Counted from the stretch's first letter, positions 17,202 to 25,610 are shown. The stretch: 64,000 bases of DNA from Bacillus_BU sp051233475 (GCF_051233475.1 NZ_JBKFGH010000022.1:111727-175726); one strand, 5' to 3'. The notes: generated from the letters alone by a model not told the origin. Numbers and translations: made by a program.

Positions 17202-17396
17202 TTATTTTGTGGCATTTTTCTTATCTTCTTCAAATTCTTCCATCACGTCGCTAGTTAGTTCACGAGTGGATTTCTTAAATTCACGAAGCGTTTGACCGAA
17301 AGCACGCCCGATTTCTGGTAATTTTTTAGGTCCAAAAATAATTAATGCTAATACAAGGATCAAGATAAGACCAGGAACACCAATATTTGAAAGCAT
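17202..17396 (-). CDS. tatA: Twin-arginine translocase subunit TatA/TatE
   Basis: The product is 64 aa. One N-terminal membrane helix is followed by the FGPKKLPEIGRAFG hinge and an acidic amphipathic tail, the TatA pattern of minimal TatAC systems in Gram-positives. A -10-like TATAAT and a TTGAACATATTGTGAC sequence lie in the A+T-rich leader (17400-17510). Confidence 0.95.
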   Translation of the reverse strand: MLSNIGVPGLILILVLALIIFGPKKLPEIGRAFGQTLREFKKSTRELTSDVMEEFEEDKKNATK

Positions 17397-17572
17397 GAGT
17401 ACATCCCCTTATCAATTGACTTAATATAATGCTACCATGATTATAGTATTTAAACAGTGTTTTGTATTAAAAGACATTAATTTGTCACAATATGTTCAAA
17501 TACAATCGTGAAAATTATATATGTGTGATATTTTACATTTATATTGTTAACAAAAAAAGTTTTAAAAAAAGA

Positions 17573-18841
17573 CTAAACAAGAAGATGGAATAAATTAACG
17601 TTTTTATTGATTTCAGTGTATGGAAAGCCTTTCTTTTTCATTCGAGAAATTAACGCATCATAATCATATGGATATTTTAATTCAATCCCTACTAAAGCAG
17701 GACCATTTTCTTTATTATTTTTCTTAGTAAATTCAAAGCGGGTAATATCGTCAGTAGGGCCTAATACTTCATCAAGAAATTCTCTTAGCGCACCGGCACG
17801 TTGTGGGAAATTGACAATAAAATAATGTAACAATCCTTCATATAATAAAGAGCGTTCTTTGATTTCCTGCATCCGATCAAAATCGTTATTGCCTCCGCTT
17901 ACCACACATACGACTGTTTTCCCTTTAATTTCTTCGCGGTACAAATCTAAGGCAGCAATTGGCATTGCTCCTGCAGGCTCCGCAACAATGGCATGCTCAT
18001 TATATAATTCAAGAATGGTCGTACAAACCTTTCCCTCTGGAACGGGAATAATATCATCAACAAGGCTTTGGCAAATCTCGAATGTTTTTTCCCCAACGCA
18101 TTTTACAGCTGCTCCATCAACAAATTTGTCAATTTCATCAAGCGCAGTGACCTGATTTTTTGAAAAGGAATATTTCATTGAAGCCGCACCTTCCGGCTCA
18201 ACCCCGATCATTTTTGTGTTTGGAGAAATACTTTTTGTGTAAGTACTTAACCCAGCCATCAAACCACCACCGCCGATGCTGGCGAACATAAAGTCAATCG
18301 GGTCTTCACAATCATGTAAAATTTCTACAGCTACTGTACCTTGGCCAGAAATGACTCTTTCATCATCGAAAGGATGAACAAATTGACGATTTTCCCGTTG
18401 AGCACATGCCCACGCTTCATTATAGGAATCATCAAAAGTGTCTCCTACTAAAATAATTTCCACAAATTCTCGGCCAAACATTTCGACTTGGCTGATTTTT
18501 TGTCGTGGTGTTGTAGTTGGCATAAAAATCTTCCCGAGCACGCCTAATTGTCGGCAGGCATATGCGACACCTTGCGCATGATTACCCGCACTTGCACATA
18601 CTACACCGTTCGCTAGTTCCTCTTCAGTTAAGGTTTTCATCATATAGAACGCGCCTCTTAATTTGAAAGAGCGAACATGCTGAAGATCTTCTCGCTTTAA
18701 ATAAACATTACAATTATATTTTTCGGATAAACGTTCATTTTTTTGTAATGGAGTATGGGCAACGATATCCTTAAGCTGTTGGTTTGCAATTAGAATGTCT
18801 TCTACTTGCACCCATTTTTTCTTAATCACCTTTTGTTCCAT
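17573..18841 (-). CDS. ilvA: Threonine ammonia-lyase (threonine deaminase)
   Basis: The product is 422 aa, the same length as B. subtilis IlvA. It converts threonine to 2-oxobutyrate for isoleucine synthesis. The PLP lysine is Lys60 in SFKLRGA; glycine loops SAGNHAQG and SIGGGGLMAG are present; a single short ACT-like regulatory domain occupies about residues 335-422. No T-box leader is apparent in the 180 bp upstream. Confidence 0.96.
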   Translation of the reverse strand: MEQKVIKKKWVQVEDILIANQQLKDIVAHTPLQKNERLSEKYNCNVYLKREDLQHVRSFKLRGAFYMMKTLTEEELANGVVCASAGNHAQGVAYACRQLGVLGKIFMPTTTPRQKISQVEMFGREFVEIILVGDTFDDSYNEAWACAQRENRQFVHPFDDERVISGQGTVAVEILHDCEDPIDFMFASIGGGGLMAGLSTYTKSISPNTKMIGVEPEGAASMKYSFSKNQVTALDEIDKFVDGAAVKCVGEKTFEICQSLVDDIIPVPEGKVCTTILELYNEHAIVAEPAGAMPIAALDLYREEIKGKTVVCVVSGGNNDFDRMQEIKERSLLYEGLLHYFIVNFPQRAGALREFLDEVLGPTDDITRFEFTKKNNKENGPALVGIELKYPYDYDALISRMKKKGFPYTEINKNVNLFHLLV

Positions 18842-19021
18842 ATCTTACCCTTCTTCCTTTTACCATTATTAATATTCGTAAATTATACCACTTTGGATTT
18901 TGTTTTCAATGCTATTTTTTAAAAATTTTAAATTTGCAAGTTTTTTTCAGCTAGAAATGTTGGATAAAAAAGAAGGATAGCTACATATACTAAATAACAA
19001 CTGAATTGGGGTGAAAAAATA

Positions 19022-19264
19022 TTGGAATTTTCATTATGCAGCCTTGACGGAGCCTTACCTGTTGAGATTACGTTAGATGAAGACAATGGTAGATTTATGA
19101 TTAGAAAGAGTGATACGAGTGGTGAGGTGTTTAATAGCCCGAGGGAGCTGATTGAATGGGTTAAAACGAACTTTCGAGAGGAAGAGTTCTGTGATAGCCG
19201 TGAATTCAATGGAATGATGAATATTCTTGAAACATACGAATCCAATTCAACGCTGTTTGGATGA
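19022..19264 (+). CDS. ypmP: YpmP family (DUF2535) small protein
   Basis: The product is 80 aa from a TTG start at 19022 preceded by GGGGTGA. It is acidic, soluble and of unknown function, resembling Bacillus YpmP, which also lies beside ilvA. It is divergent from ilvA and convergent with plsC. Confidence 0.8.
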   Translation: MEFSLCSLDGALPVEITLDEDNGRFMIRKSDTSGEVFNSPRELIEWVKTNFREEEFCDSREFNGMMNILETYESNSTLFG

Positions 19265-19317
19265 AATTTATGCCTTCCTGCTCCCTTTATTTGTAAGCAC
19301 TTACATCCAACATTAAC

Positions 19318-19357
19318 CGAAAAGCCTCCATTATTTATGGAGGCTTTTCGATTGTTT
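19318..19357. terminator. Bidirectional terminator between ypmP and plsC
   Basis: CGAAAAGCCTCCA (19318-19330) pairs perfectly with TGGAGGCTTTTCG (19338-19350); a T run follows on the plus strand. Confidence 0.85.
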
Positions 19358-19359
19358 TT

Positions 19360-20091
19360 TTACGAAGCAATCGTTTGGTCTGACAAATGGGTTAAGATGA
19401 TTTGTCTCGTTTCTTCAGCGACTTCCTTTACCGAATGATTGGAATCTAGATGCGAAACAATCGGACGACCGATTTTTAATGTGATTTTAGCCGGACGGAT
19501 TAAGCGATTATTTTTTTCAAAAACATCGGCTGTTCCGTTTATCGCAATTGGAACAATAGGTACTTGAGCATCGGCAGCAATCCGAAAACCACCCGATTTA
19601 AATTCGCCTACTGCACCGCCTTTACTTCTTGTTCCCTCCGGAAATAGGACAATGGAATGTCCCTCCTTCACTAATTGAGAGGCCTCTTTAATTGTTTTAA
19701 TCGCTTGTCTCCGATCGGACCGGTCTAAAAACACACAATTCATGACTTTCATCCATGAGGACAGAATAGGAACCTTGCTTACTTCAATTTTTGAAATAAA
19801 GCCAAATGGTTTATTTACAAAAGCTAATAAGAGCGGAATATCGAAATCCCCTTCATGATTACAGACGATCACAACAGGGCCTTCCGGAATGTTTTCCTGT
19901 CCTTCTATGAACACTTTGGAACCGGTAATTTTCATAATCGTTTGTGACCATTTTTGCGGAATGGTGTGAATAATCGCATCCCTCTCGGCAATGGTTAAAG
20001 CCGGATCTAACTTCTTCATTTTTAATAAAGTTGGAATACTGCATATCAAGAACCCAACAAAATAACTAAAAAACGCAATTAACCTCAACAT
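19360..20091 (-). CDS. ypkP: 1-acyl-sn-glycerol-3-phosphate acyltransferase (PlsC family)
   Basis: The product is 243 aa from the ATG at 20089-20091, chosen because GAGGAGG lies about 10 nt before it; an in-frame ATG 27 nt further upstream would place that site inside the gene. An N-terminal membrane anchor precedes the acyltransferase HX4D motif (His79-Asp84) and FPEGTRS. It makes phosphatidic acid for membrane lipids. In B. subtilis ypkP has the same neighbours (dfrA, ypmP). Confidence 0.93.
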   Translation of the reverse strand: MLRLIAFFSYFVGFLICSIPTLLKMKKLDPALTIAERDAIIHTIPQKWSQTIMKITGSKVFIEGQENIPEGPVVIVCNHEGDFDIPLLLAFVNKPFGFISKIEVSKVPILSSWMKVMNCVFLDRSDRRQAIKTIKEASQLVKEGHSIVLFPEGTRSKGGAVGEFKSGGFRIAADAQVPIVPIAINGTADVFEKNNRLIRPAKITLKIGRPIVSHLDSNHSVKEVAEETRQIILTHLSDQTIAS

Positions 20092-20224
20092 AACCAACCC
20101 AACCTCCTCAATCTGCATCCTTCATTATAAATCAATCTATAGATTTACCGATAATAAAACTGGGAAAGTTTTTTGAAAACGTTAAATTTCGGGATATTAA
20201 TGATAGATGGTATTACTATCGTAT

Positions 20225-20945
20225 TGTATTCATGTGATTCTTTGGGTGTTGGTCTATTGGACCGTTCTATTGGACATTTTTTTGGTTTCTTCACTGCGTT
20301 TTGGCTCATAGGACCTTCTATTTTCTTCACTGCGTTTTGTCCCTTAGAACCGCTCTATTGGACATTTTTTCGGATTCTTCACTGGGTTTTGTCCCTTAGG
20401 AACGCTCTATTGGACATTTTTACAGGTTCTTCACTGCGTTTTGTCCCTTAGGAACTTTCTATTGGACATTTTTACAGGTTCTTCACTACGTTTTGTCCCA
20501 TAGGACCGTTCTATTGGCCACTTTTTTGGTTTCTCCCCCAGTTTTTGGCCCATAGGACCGTTCTATTGGCCAATTTTTTGGTTTCTCCCCCGGGTTTTGG
20601 CCCATAGGACCGTTCTATTGGCCAATTTTTTGGTTTCTCCCCCAGGTTTTGGCTCATAGGACCGTTCTATTGGCCAATTTTTTAGTTTCTCTCTCGGGTT
20701 TTGGCTCATAGGACCGTTCTATTGGCCAATTTTTTGGTTTCTCCCCCAGGTTTTGGCTCATAGGAGCGTTCTATTGGCCACTTTTTCGGTTTCTTCCCCT
20801 CGGTTTGGCCCATAGAACCGTTCTATTGGCCACTTTTTTAGTTTCTCCCCCGGTTTTTGGCCCATAGGACCGTTCTATTGGCCAATTTTTTGGTTTCTTT
20901 CCCACGGTTTGGCCAATAGGACAGTATTATTGACCAATTTTTTCC
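20225..20945. repeat. 52-bp tandem repeat array (about 13 units)
   Basis: Equivalent positions recur every 52 bp from 20343 to 20915, with one shortened 36-bp step near 20307-20343. A typical unit holds CCCATAGGACCGTTCTATTGG, that is CC-ATAG and CTATTGG arms of a palindrome, then a T-rich stretch and CTCCCCC. The 5' units carry TTGGACATTTTT and the 3' units TTGGCCAATTTT, so the array has two sub-types. It fills the gap between plsC and dfrA; no gene is present. Confidence 0.9.
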
Positions 20946-20987
20946 AATCCCTTCACTTGTTACCGAACAAATTCCCCCGCAAAACAA

Positions 20988-21014
20988 AAAACCCAAGCAA
21001 CTGCTTGAGTTTTT
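20988..21014 (-). terminator. Intrinsic terminator of dfrA
   Basis: On the minus strand ACTCAAGC and GCTTGGGT pair around a 4-nt loop and are followed by TTTTTTG. Confidence 0.75.
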
Positions 21015-21020
21015 TCCACT

Positions 21021-21506
21021 TTACTTTCGACTGTAAATGAAAAATTCATAATCATATGGGTTTTTTTCGTCTTTTACACCAGGTTCTCTAAACTCCATCG
21101 TCCACTCGTCCAAATTGATTTCAGGAAAATAGGTGTCGCCCTCAAATGAATGATAAATCTTAGTAATATAAAGGCGGTCAGCAAATGGCAAAGACTGTTT
21201 GAAAATTTCGGCCCCACCAATAATAAATACTTCTTGATCAAGTTGTTTTGCGTATTGAGTCAGCTCTTGGACAGAATGAAGCACGGTACAACCTTGATAA
21301 GAATAGTCAAGATTTCTCGTGATGATAATATTCTCTCTTCCAGGTAAAAGCCTTCCGATCGAATCAAAGGTTTTACGCCCCATGGCAATCGGCTTTCCCA
21401 TCGTGGTCTGTTTAAAAAATTTCAGGTCTCCCGGCAGATGCCAAGGCAGTTGATTATTTTGACCGATGACCCGATTTTCATCCATAGCCCAAATCAACGA
21501 AATCAT
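21021..21506 (-). CDS. dfrA: Dihydrofolate reductase
   Basis: The product is 161 aa, standard length. It reduces dihydrofolate with NADPH. Visible motifs are the N-terminal IWAMDENRVIG, the LPWHLPGDLKFFK substrate loop and the GRKTFDSIG cofactor motif. It overlaps thyA by 4 bp, pairing the enzyme that makes dihydrofolate with the one that recycles it. Confidence 0.97.
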   Translation of the reverse strand: MISLIWAMDENRVIGQNNQLPWHLPGDLKFFKQTTMGKPIAMGRKTFDSIGRLLPGRENIIITRNLDYSYQGCTVLHSVQELTQYAKQLDQEVFIIGGAEIFKQSLPFADRLYITKIYHSFEGDTYFPEINLDEWTMEFREPGVKDEKNPYDYEFFIYSRK

Positions 21507-22297
21507 ACGCTGACAGCCCCCTTAATGTGCGGATGAGGGTCATACCCTTCTAGAGTGAAATCTTCAAACTTAAAGCTGAAAATGTCCTTTACCTCAGGAT
21601 TGAGCTTCATTGTCGGTAGAGCACGCCGCTCTCTTGATAATTGAAGTTCAACCTGTTCAAGGTGATTTAAATAAATATGGGCGTCGCCAAATGTATGGAT
21701 AAATTCGCCCGGTTCTAAATCACAAACTTGAGCGACCATGAGCGTGAGCAGCGCATAGGATGCAATATTAAACGGCACGCCGAGGAACACGTCTGCAGAA
21801 CGTTGATAAAGCTGACAGGAAAGTTTTCCGTCGGCAACATAGAACTGGAACATGCAATGACATGGCGGCAAAGCCATTTTAGAGACTTCCGCTACATTCC
21901 ATGCGTTTACAATCAATCTTCTTGAGTCTGGGTTATTTTTCAACTGAGTAATTAACTCACTAATTTGGTCAATGGTTGTTCCATCTGCTCCTGTCCAAGA
22001 ACGCCATTGATGACCGTAAACCGGGCCTAATTCACCATTTTCGTCAGCCCACTCGTTCCAAATTCTTACCCCGTTATCCTGCAAATACTTAACGTTCGTG
22101 TCCCCGTTTAAAAACCAAATTAGCTCATGAACAATTGATTTCAAGTGCAGCTTTTTTGTTGTTAAAAGCGGAAAGCCCTTTTGCAGGTCAAATCTCATTT
22201 GATGACCAAATATACTAATCGTTCCAGTACCGGTTCGGTCTTCTTTTTTAACACCGTTATTTAAAATTTCCGTACATAGCTGTAAATATTGTTCCAT
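21503..22297 (-). CDS. thyA: Thymidylate synthase (ThyA type)
   Basis: The product is 264 aa from the ATG at 22295-22297, with AGAAGG upstream; this gives the usual ThyA/ThyB length, and the 8 extra codons upstream are unlikely. It methylates dUMP using methylene-tetrahydrofolate. The catalytic Cys146 sits in MALPPCHC, and QRSADVFLGVPFN binds nucleotide. It is the first gene of the thyA-dfrA pair. Confidence 0.97.
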   Translation of the reverse strand: MEQYLQLCTEILNNGVKKEDRTGTGTISIFGHQMRFDLQKGFPLLTTKKLHLKSIVHELIWFLNGDTNVKYLQDNGVRIWNEWADENGELGPVYGHQWRSWTGADGTTIDQISELITQLKNNPDSRRLIVNAWNVAEVSKMALPPCHCMFQFYVADGKLSCQLYQRSADVFLGVPFNIASYALLTLMVAQVCDLEPGEFIHTFGDAHIYLNHLEQVELQLSRERRALPTMKLNPEVKDIFSFKFEDFTLEGYDPHPHIKGAVSV

Positions 22298-22361
22298 CAA
22301 AAACACACCTTCTCTGACCAATCGTAGTTTGAAATTAGTAATATATATTATCTTATTCTAA

Positions 22362-23063
22362 CTAATCTAACGAACTAAAAAAAGAGAAAGTTTTCGGGGC
22401 TTTGTTTTTTAGCAATTCCTTTGTTTCTCCGCCAAGAAAATACATCGCAAATGTCTCTGCAAAATATTCTTCAGGATAGTTAATAAAGTAAGATTGTCCC
22501 GGAAATAATTCATTTCTTTCTTGCTCCCATATCTCCTGAAATTCCGGAGTTGAGCGAATTTCATCGTAAACGTACCGATCGACTGAATGGGCCAATTCGT
22601 GAAGTTCCAAATTAACAGAACCATGGCCATTTCCTTTCGCACTCGCCCCAATTTTGACGAGTACTGTTTTGGAGCCACCTATTCCAGGAACGTCATCCCA
22701 TGTTTTATTGCTTGTGTATCCTCTTGGGATAACCCCCTTTAGATGTTGGGCGGTTGGATTATCGGTTAATTTCCCCTCAAACAGCTTTACCTGTATCCGT
22801 TCTTCATTAATTTTTGCTAATATAGAAGGAGGCAGCATGTCTAAACGGGAAATAATCGCAGCCGCCTCTTGTTGATCGAATGTGTCTTCAGGCAAATAAA
22901 CTATTTGCCCCAGCTGGAGTTCGGATTGGAGTTTAAGGGACTGAGCTAAGCTAGATGGCTCAGTGAATTCGTTCAAAGCAATCCCGTCTACGTCAGCTTG
23001 TGTATTACCAAACAATGGCAGGGAGAAGAAAATGATCATGATGAATAACATTAATTTGCGCAT
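22362..23063 (-). CDS. Secreted metalloprotease of the anthrax lethal factor-like / Pro-Pro endopeptidase (PPEP) type
   Basis: The product is 233 aa. A signal peptide of about 23 residues (MRKLMLFIMIIFFSLPLFGN, then TQA) is followed by a helical region and the catalytic domain. The zinc motif is HELAH (His155, Glu156, His159); Tyr196 and Glu203 in the YPEEYFAETF segment have the 7-residue spacing of PPEP-1's Tyr178 and Glu185. ATLF-like PPEPs cut Pro-Pro bonds in surface proteins. The start follows AAAGGAGAAGG. It is divergent from the gene at 23100. Confidence 0.85.
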   Translation of the reverse strand: MRKLMLFIMIIFFSLPLFGNTQADVDGIALNEFTEPSSLAQSLKLQSELQLGQIVYLPEDTFDQQEAAAIISRLDMLPPSILAKINEERIQVKLFEGKLTDNPTAQHLKGVIPRGYTSNKTWDDVPGIGGSKTVLVKIGASAKGNGHGSVNLELHELAHSVDRYVYDEIRSTPEFQEIWEQERNELFPGQSYFINYPEEYFAETFAMYFLGGETKELLKNKAPKTFSFFSSLD

Positions 23064-23099
23064 AGCCTTCTCCTTTCAAAGTGAATGTGAGGATGTTAA

Positions 23100-23468
23100 A
23101 TGATAGAAAAAATAAATGAAAAGCATACTTTATATGCGATCGAGCTTCGACTTGAAGAGGATCGGGTTATCGAAATTGGAAAACTAGGAACCTTTCAATT
23201 TCAAAAAGGGAATTATATTTATATAGGAAGCGCAAAAAGAGCCATTCTGTCTAGATTAAACAGGCATAAAAAACCCGAGAAAGTAAACAGATGGCATATT
23301 GATTATCTCAGAGCACATTGTGAGATTACTAAAATTATAACATACGAGGATACGTACGGAGAGTGCAGTCTTGCTGAGAATTTAAGGAAAAGCAAACGGG
23401 GAACCTTTCCAATTAAAGGATTCGGGGCTTCTGATTGTAAATGCCCGTCCCATTTGGTTTTTTATTAA
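23100..23468 (+). CDS. GIY-YIG-like DUF123 family protein
   Basis: The product is 122 aa. GNYIYIGSAKR matches the GIY-YIG signature, and the HIDYL and FGASDCKCPSHL motifs are typical of DUF123, a stand-alone nuclease-like family also fused to archaeal endonuclease III. The activity of the stand-alone form is not established. A GAGG site lies 8 nt before the ATG. Confidence 0.85.
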   Translation: MIEKINEKHTLYAIELRLEEDRVIEIGKLGTFQFQKGNYIYIGSAKRAILSRLNRHKKPEKVNRWHIDYLRAHCEITKIITYEDTYGECSLAENLRKSKRGTFPIKGFGASDCKCPSHLVFY

Positions 23469-23479
23469 TATTCAGGCTG

Positions 23480-23517
23480 CGCAAAAACGCTGGTTAACAT
23501 TAACCAGCGTTTTTGCG
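23480..23517. terminator. Strong hairpin terminator after the DUF123 gene
   Basis: A perfect 18-bp inverted repeat (23480-23497 with 23500-23517) has only 2 nt between its arms. The arms carry A5 and T5 stretches, giving termination potential on either strand. Confidence 0.65.
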
Positions 23518-23615
23518 AGCATTTATTTTATGTGCAAATAACTTTATCAGCTATGCCCTCACCTTCTTAAACGAAATTGCATATATTTGAATACAAGTTG
23601 TTAGAAGGTGAAAAA

Positions 23616-23858
23616 ATGAGACTTTTATTCAATCGAGCCAATCCCCAACACTTAACGAAGGAGCTTGAAGCGGTACAAGATGTGATGAGTTCTAAGCTAT
23701 TTGTTTTACTTGATATATTGGTTATTTCTTTACTTTTAACAATACTTCTTTTACCCATGCTAAAAACGATTGGGTTTTCGATTTTATTTTTTATTGCTTC
23801 GTATATTTTTCACGTTGGTTTATTCTTTTTAATAGGCTGTGTTAAACGTGACTGTTGA
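23616..23858 (+). CDS. Small two-helix membrane protein whose C-terminus is encoded by an inserted repeat
   Basis: The product is 80 aa from the ATG at 23616 preceded by AGAAGGTG; I do not recognise the family. Two hydrophobic segments (about residues 28-48 and 52-73) follow a charged N-terminus. Codon 74 begins exactly at the left terminal repeat of a MITE-like element (23835), so the last seven residues and the stop come from the element. Removing the element and one target duplication restores a frame ending in RKWCKGKSG with a stop at 24055-24057, a basic tail more typical after a membrane helix. Confidence 0.7.
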   Translation: MRLLFNRANPQHLTKELEAVQDVMSSKLFVLLDILVISLLLTILLLPMLKTIGFSILFFIASYIFHVGLFFLIGCVKRDC

Positions 23859-24019
23859 TTTCCGCTTCAGGCGCTTGCTTTCCGCGGGGCGGGCGTTGAG
23901 CCTCCTCGGAGCTAAAGCTCCTGTGGGGTCTCAACTGTCCCGCTGCTCCCGCAGGAGTCAAGCGCCTTCCGCTCCAATCAACATTGTGTAAAAAATCAAC
24001 ACTGAGCTTTAACACAGCC
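23835..24019. mobile_element. MITE-like element, copy 1 (185 bp, perfect TIRs and 8-bp target duplication)
   Basis: Terminal inverted repeats GGCTGTGTTAAA (23835-23846) and TTTAACACAGCC (24008-24019) are perfect, flanked by the direct repeat TTTTAATA at 23827-23834 and 24020-24027. Internally it is a long G+C-rich palindrome bounded by GTTGATTTCCGC and GCTCCAATCAAC. It has no reading frame of its own, so it would depend on a transposase encoded elsewhere. Further copies lie at 42.5, 58.0, 60.6 and 63.7 kb. Confidence 0.85.
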
Positions 24020-24064
24020 TTTTAATAAGAAAATGGTGTAAGGGAAAATCAGGTTAACATGAGC

Positions 24065-24823
24065 TTACTGTTGACTGCTTTCCTTCTTTTTTTTCATAAA
24101 ATGAACGACGAATGTTGTTCCAAACGTAATCAGCAATACGATAAAGAAATAAATGTGATCGATATGAATACCGAATACACCGACAAACATTTTGGCTGCA
24201 ATGATAAAAATCAGGATATAAGCTGTTGCCTCAAGCTCCGGAACACGGTCAATAAGCTTAAGGAAAACACCGGCAACTCCCCTCATCATGAGGATCCCGA
24301 TGATTCCTCCCATTAACAAAACCCATACTTCTTGGCTGATTCCGAACGCTGCCAAGACGCTGTCGACCGAAAAAGCTACATCCATTAATTCGACAGAAAT
24401 AACGGTACCCCAAAAAGTCCCAAAGATTCTAAACAAAATCCCATTCTGATTTAATCCCTCTGGCTCTTCTTCAACTTGAACTTCCTTTTTTCGATCGAGA
24501 AAATATTTAATGGATAACCATGACAAATATCCTGCCCCGAGAACTTTCACCCACCAAAGCTTGATTAAAAACAAACCAATTCCAATCGCAATAAACCGGA
24601 AGGTGTAAGCACCCAATAACCCATAAAATAATGCTTTCTTTCTTTTATTTTCCGGCAAGTGCTTTACCATTACTGCTAGAACTAGGGCGTTATCTGCAGA
24701 AAGGAGCCCCTCTAAAATAACGAGCGTCCCCACTAACCCCCAGCTAACAGGATCTGTTAAAACTTGAACCCACATTTCTAAATCAAAGAACTGAGCGTAA
24801 GTTTCTATAAAGCCTTGAAACAT
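24065..24823 (-). CDS. TerC family integral membrane protein (YkoY-like)
   Basis: The product is 252 aa with about seven membrane helices and the conserved acidic motifs EGLLSADNALVLA and ELMDVAFSVDSV. Bacillus TerC homologues (YceF, YkoY, YjbE) are linked to manganese export or metallation of secreted proteins. No yybP-ykoY manganese riboswitch is present upstream, unlike B. subtilis ykoY. Confidence 0.9.
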   Translation of the reverse strand: MFQGFIETYAQFFDLEMWVQVLTDPVSWGLVGTLVILEGLLSADNALVLAVMVKHLPENKRKKALFYGLLGAYTFRFIAIGIGLFLIKLWWVKVLGAGYLSWLSIKYFLDRKKEVQVEEEPEGLNQNGILFRIFGTFWGTVISVELMDVAFSVDSVLAAFGISQEVWVLLMGGIIGILMMRGVAGVFLKLIDRVPELEATAYILIFIIAAKMFVGVFGIHIDHIYFFIVLLITFGTTFVVHFMKKKKESSQQ

Positions 24824-24860
24824 TTTTACATATCCCCCTAGTGTTTCAAAAAATAGCTAT

Positions 24861-24883
24861 AGAAAAACCCGGCAAGGCCGAGT
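24861..24883 (-). terminator. Terminator between ypjP and terC
   Basis: On the minus strand ACTCGGC and GCCGGGT pair (one G-U) around a 3-nt loop, followed by TTTTTCT. It probably ends the ypjP transcript. Confidence 0.65.
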
Positions 24884-24960
24884 CTTCTTTAGCTAATACC
24901 CCTTTTTATTCTCGTATTACCATATATATTGTGTAATTCAGCATTTACTACATTTCAACG

Positions 24961-25593
24961 TTAACTCATCCATTTAGGCGGGGTATTCTTGGCCCAATAA
25001 ATGGATCCTAAATCATGATGAGCTTGAAATTGATCATGATAAGTATGATAGTGAAAATTAAACCAATGTCCCTGCTGCGGCGGATGATCCAATCGAACAT
25101 GGAAACGAATCACATCCGTTCCTGTTGTCTGGTCCATTATATTAAAAATTTTCTCTGACCTTCCTTTACCAGGAACCTCAGTTATAGCTAAATGAATTAA
25201 AGCCTCGTCAGGATATTGCTCTGCAACATTGGCAATGGCCTTCTCAATATTTGGCAAAATCATCCCTCGAAACTCGGTTTCAATTTTCGGAGTGATTTTT
25301 TGTCCAAATTTCATGAAGGATTGTTCTTCGGCACCCTTCATCAATGATTGAACCATCCCATGTACATTTGACGGCTGATCCTTTTCAAACTCGTCGCTCG
25401 AATCCTCTTTAAGCTGTTCAGTTAGCGTCGGTTCTACAACTGCTGTTTCAAATATTTCACGATCAAATGTTTCTCGTTCTAATGTTTTATCACTTGAGAT
25501 TTTATCAATTAACAGCGTTTGCGGGGGAGAAATAAGCCCAAACGATAAAACGGAAATCATAACAACTAAGGATTTTTTAAGCCATTTTGGCAT
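24961..25593 (-). CDS. ypjP: YpjP family protein
   Basis: The product is 210 aa, close to the roughly 200 aa of B. subtilis YpjP, also found near thyB/dfrA. An N-terminal hydrophobic segment (about 8-27) suggests export or anchoring, followed by an acidic linker. The C-terminal domain is rich in His and Trp (GHWFNFHYHTYHD), which might bind metal. Function is unknown. It follows the aminotransferase by 17 bp. Confidence 0.85.
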   Translation of the reverse strand: MPKWLKKSLVVMISVLSFGLISPPQTLLIDKISSDKTLERETFDREIFETAVVEPTLTEQLKEDSSDEFEKDQPSNVHGMVQSLMKGAEEQSFMKFGQKITPKIETEFRGMILPNIEKAIANVAEQYPDEALIHLAITEVPGKGRSEKIFNIMDQTTGTDVIRFHVRLDHPPQQGHWFNFHYHTYHDQFQAHHDLGSIYWAKNTPPKWMS

Positions 25594-25610
25594 GGAAGAA
25601 TAACTCCTTA

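Noticed and set aside
24824..24960. Manganese (yybP-ykoY) riboswitch upstream of the TerC gene
   Set aside because: A GGGG-start segment and a terminator are present, but the conserved aptamer loops are missing and the space is too short; the hairpin fits a ypjP terminator.
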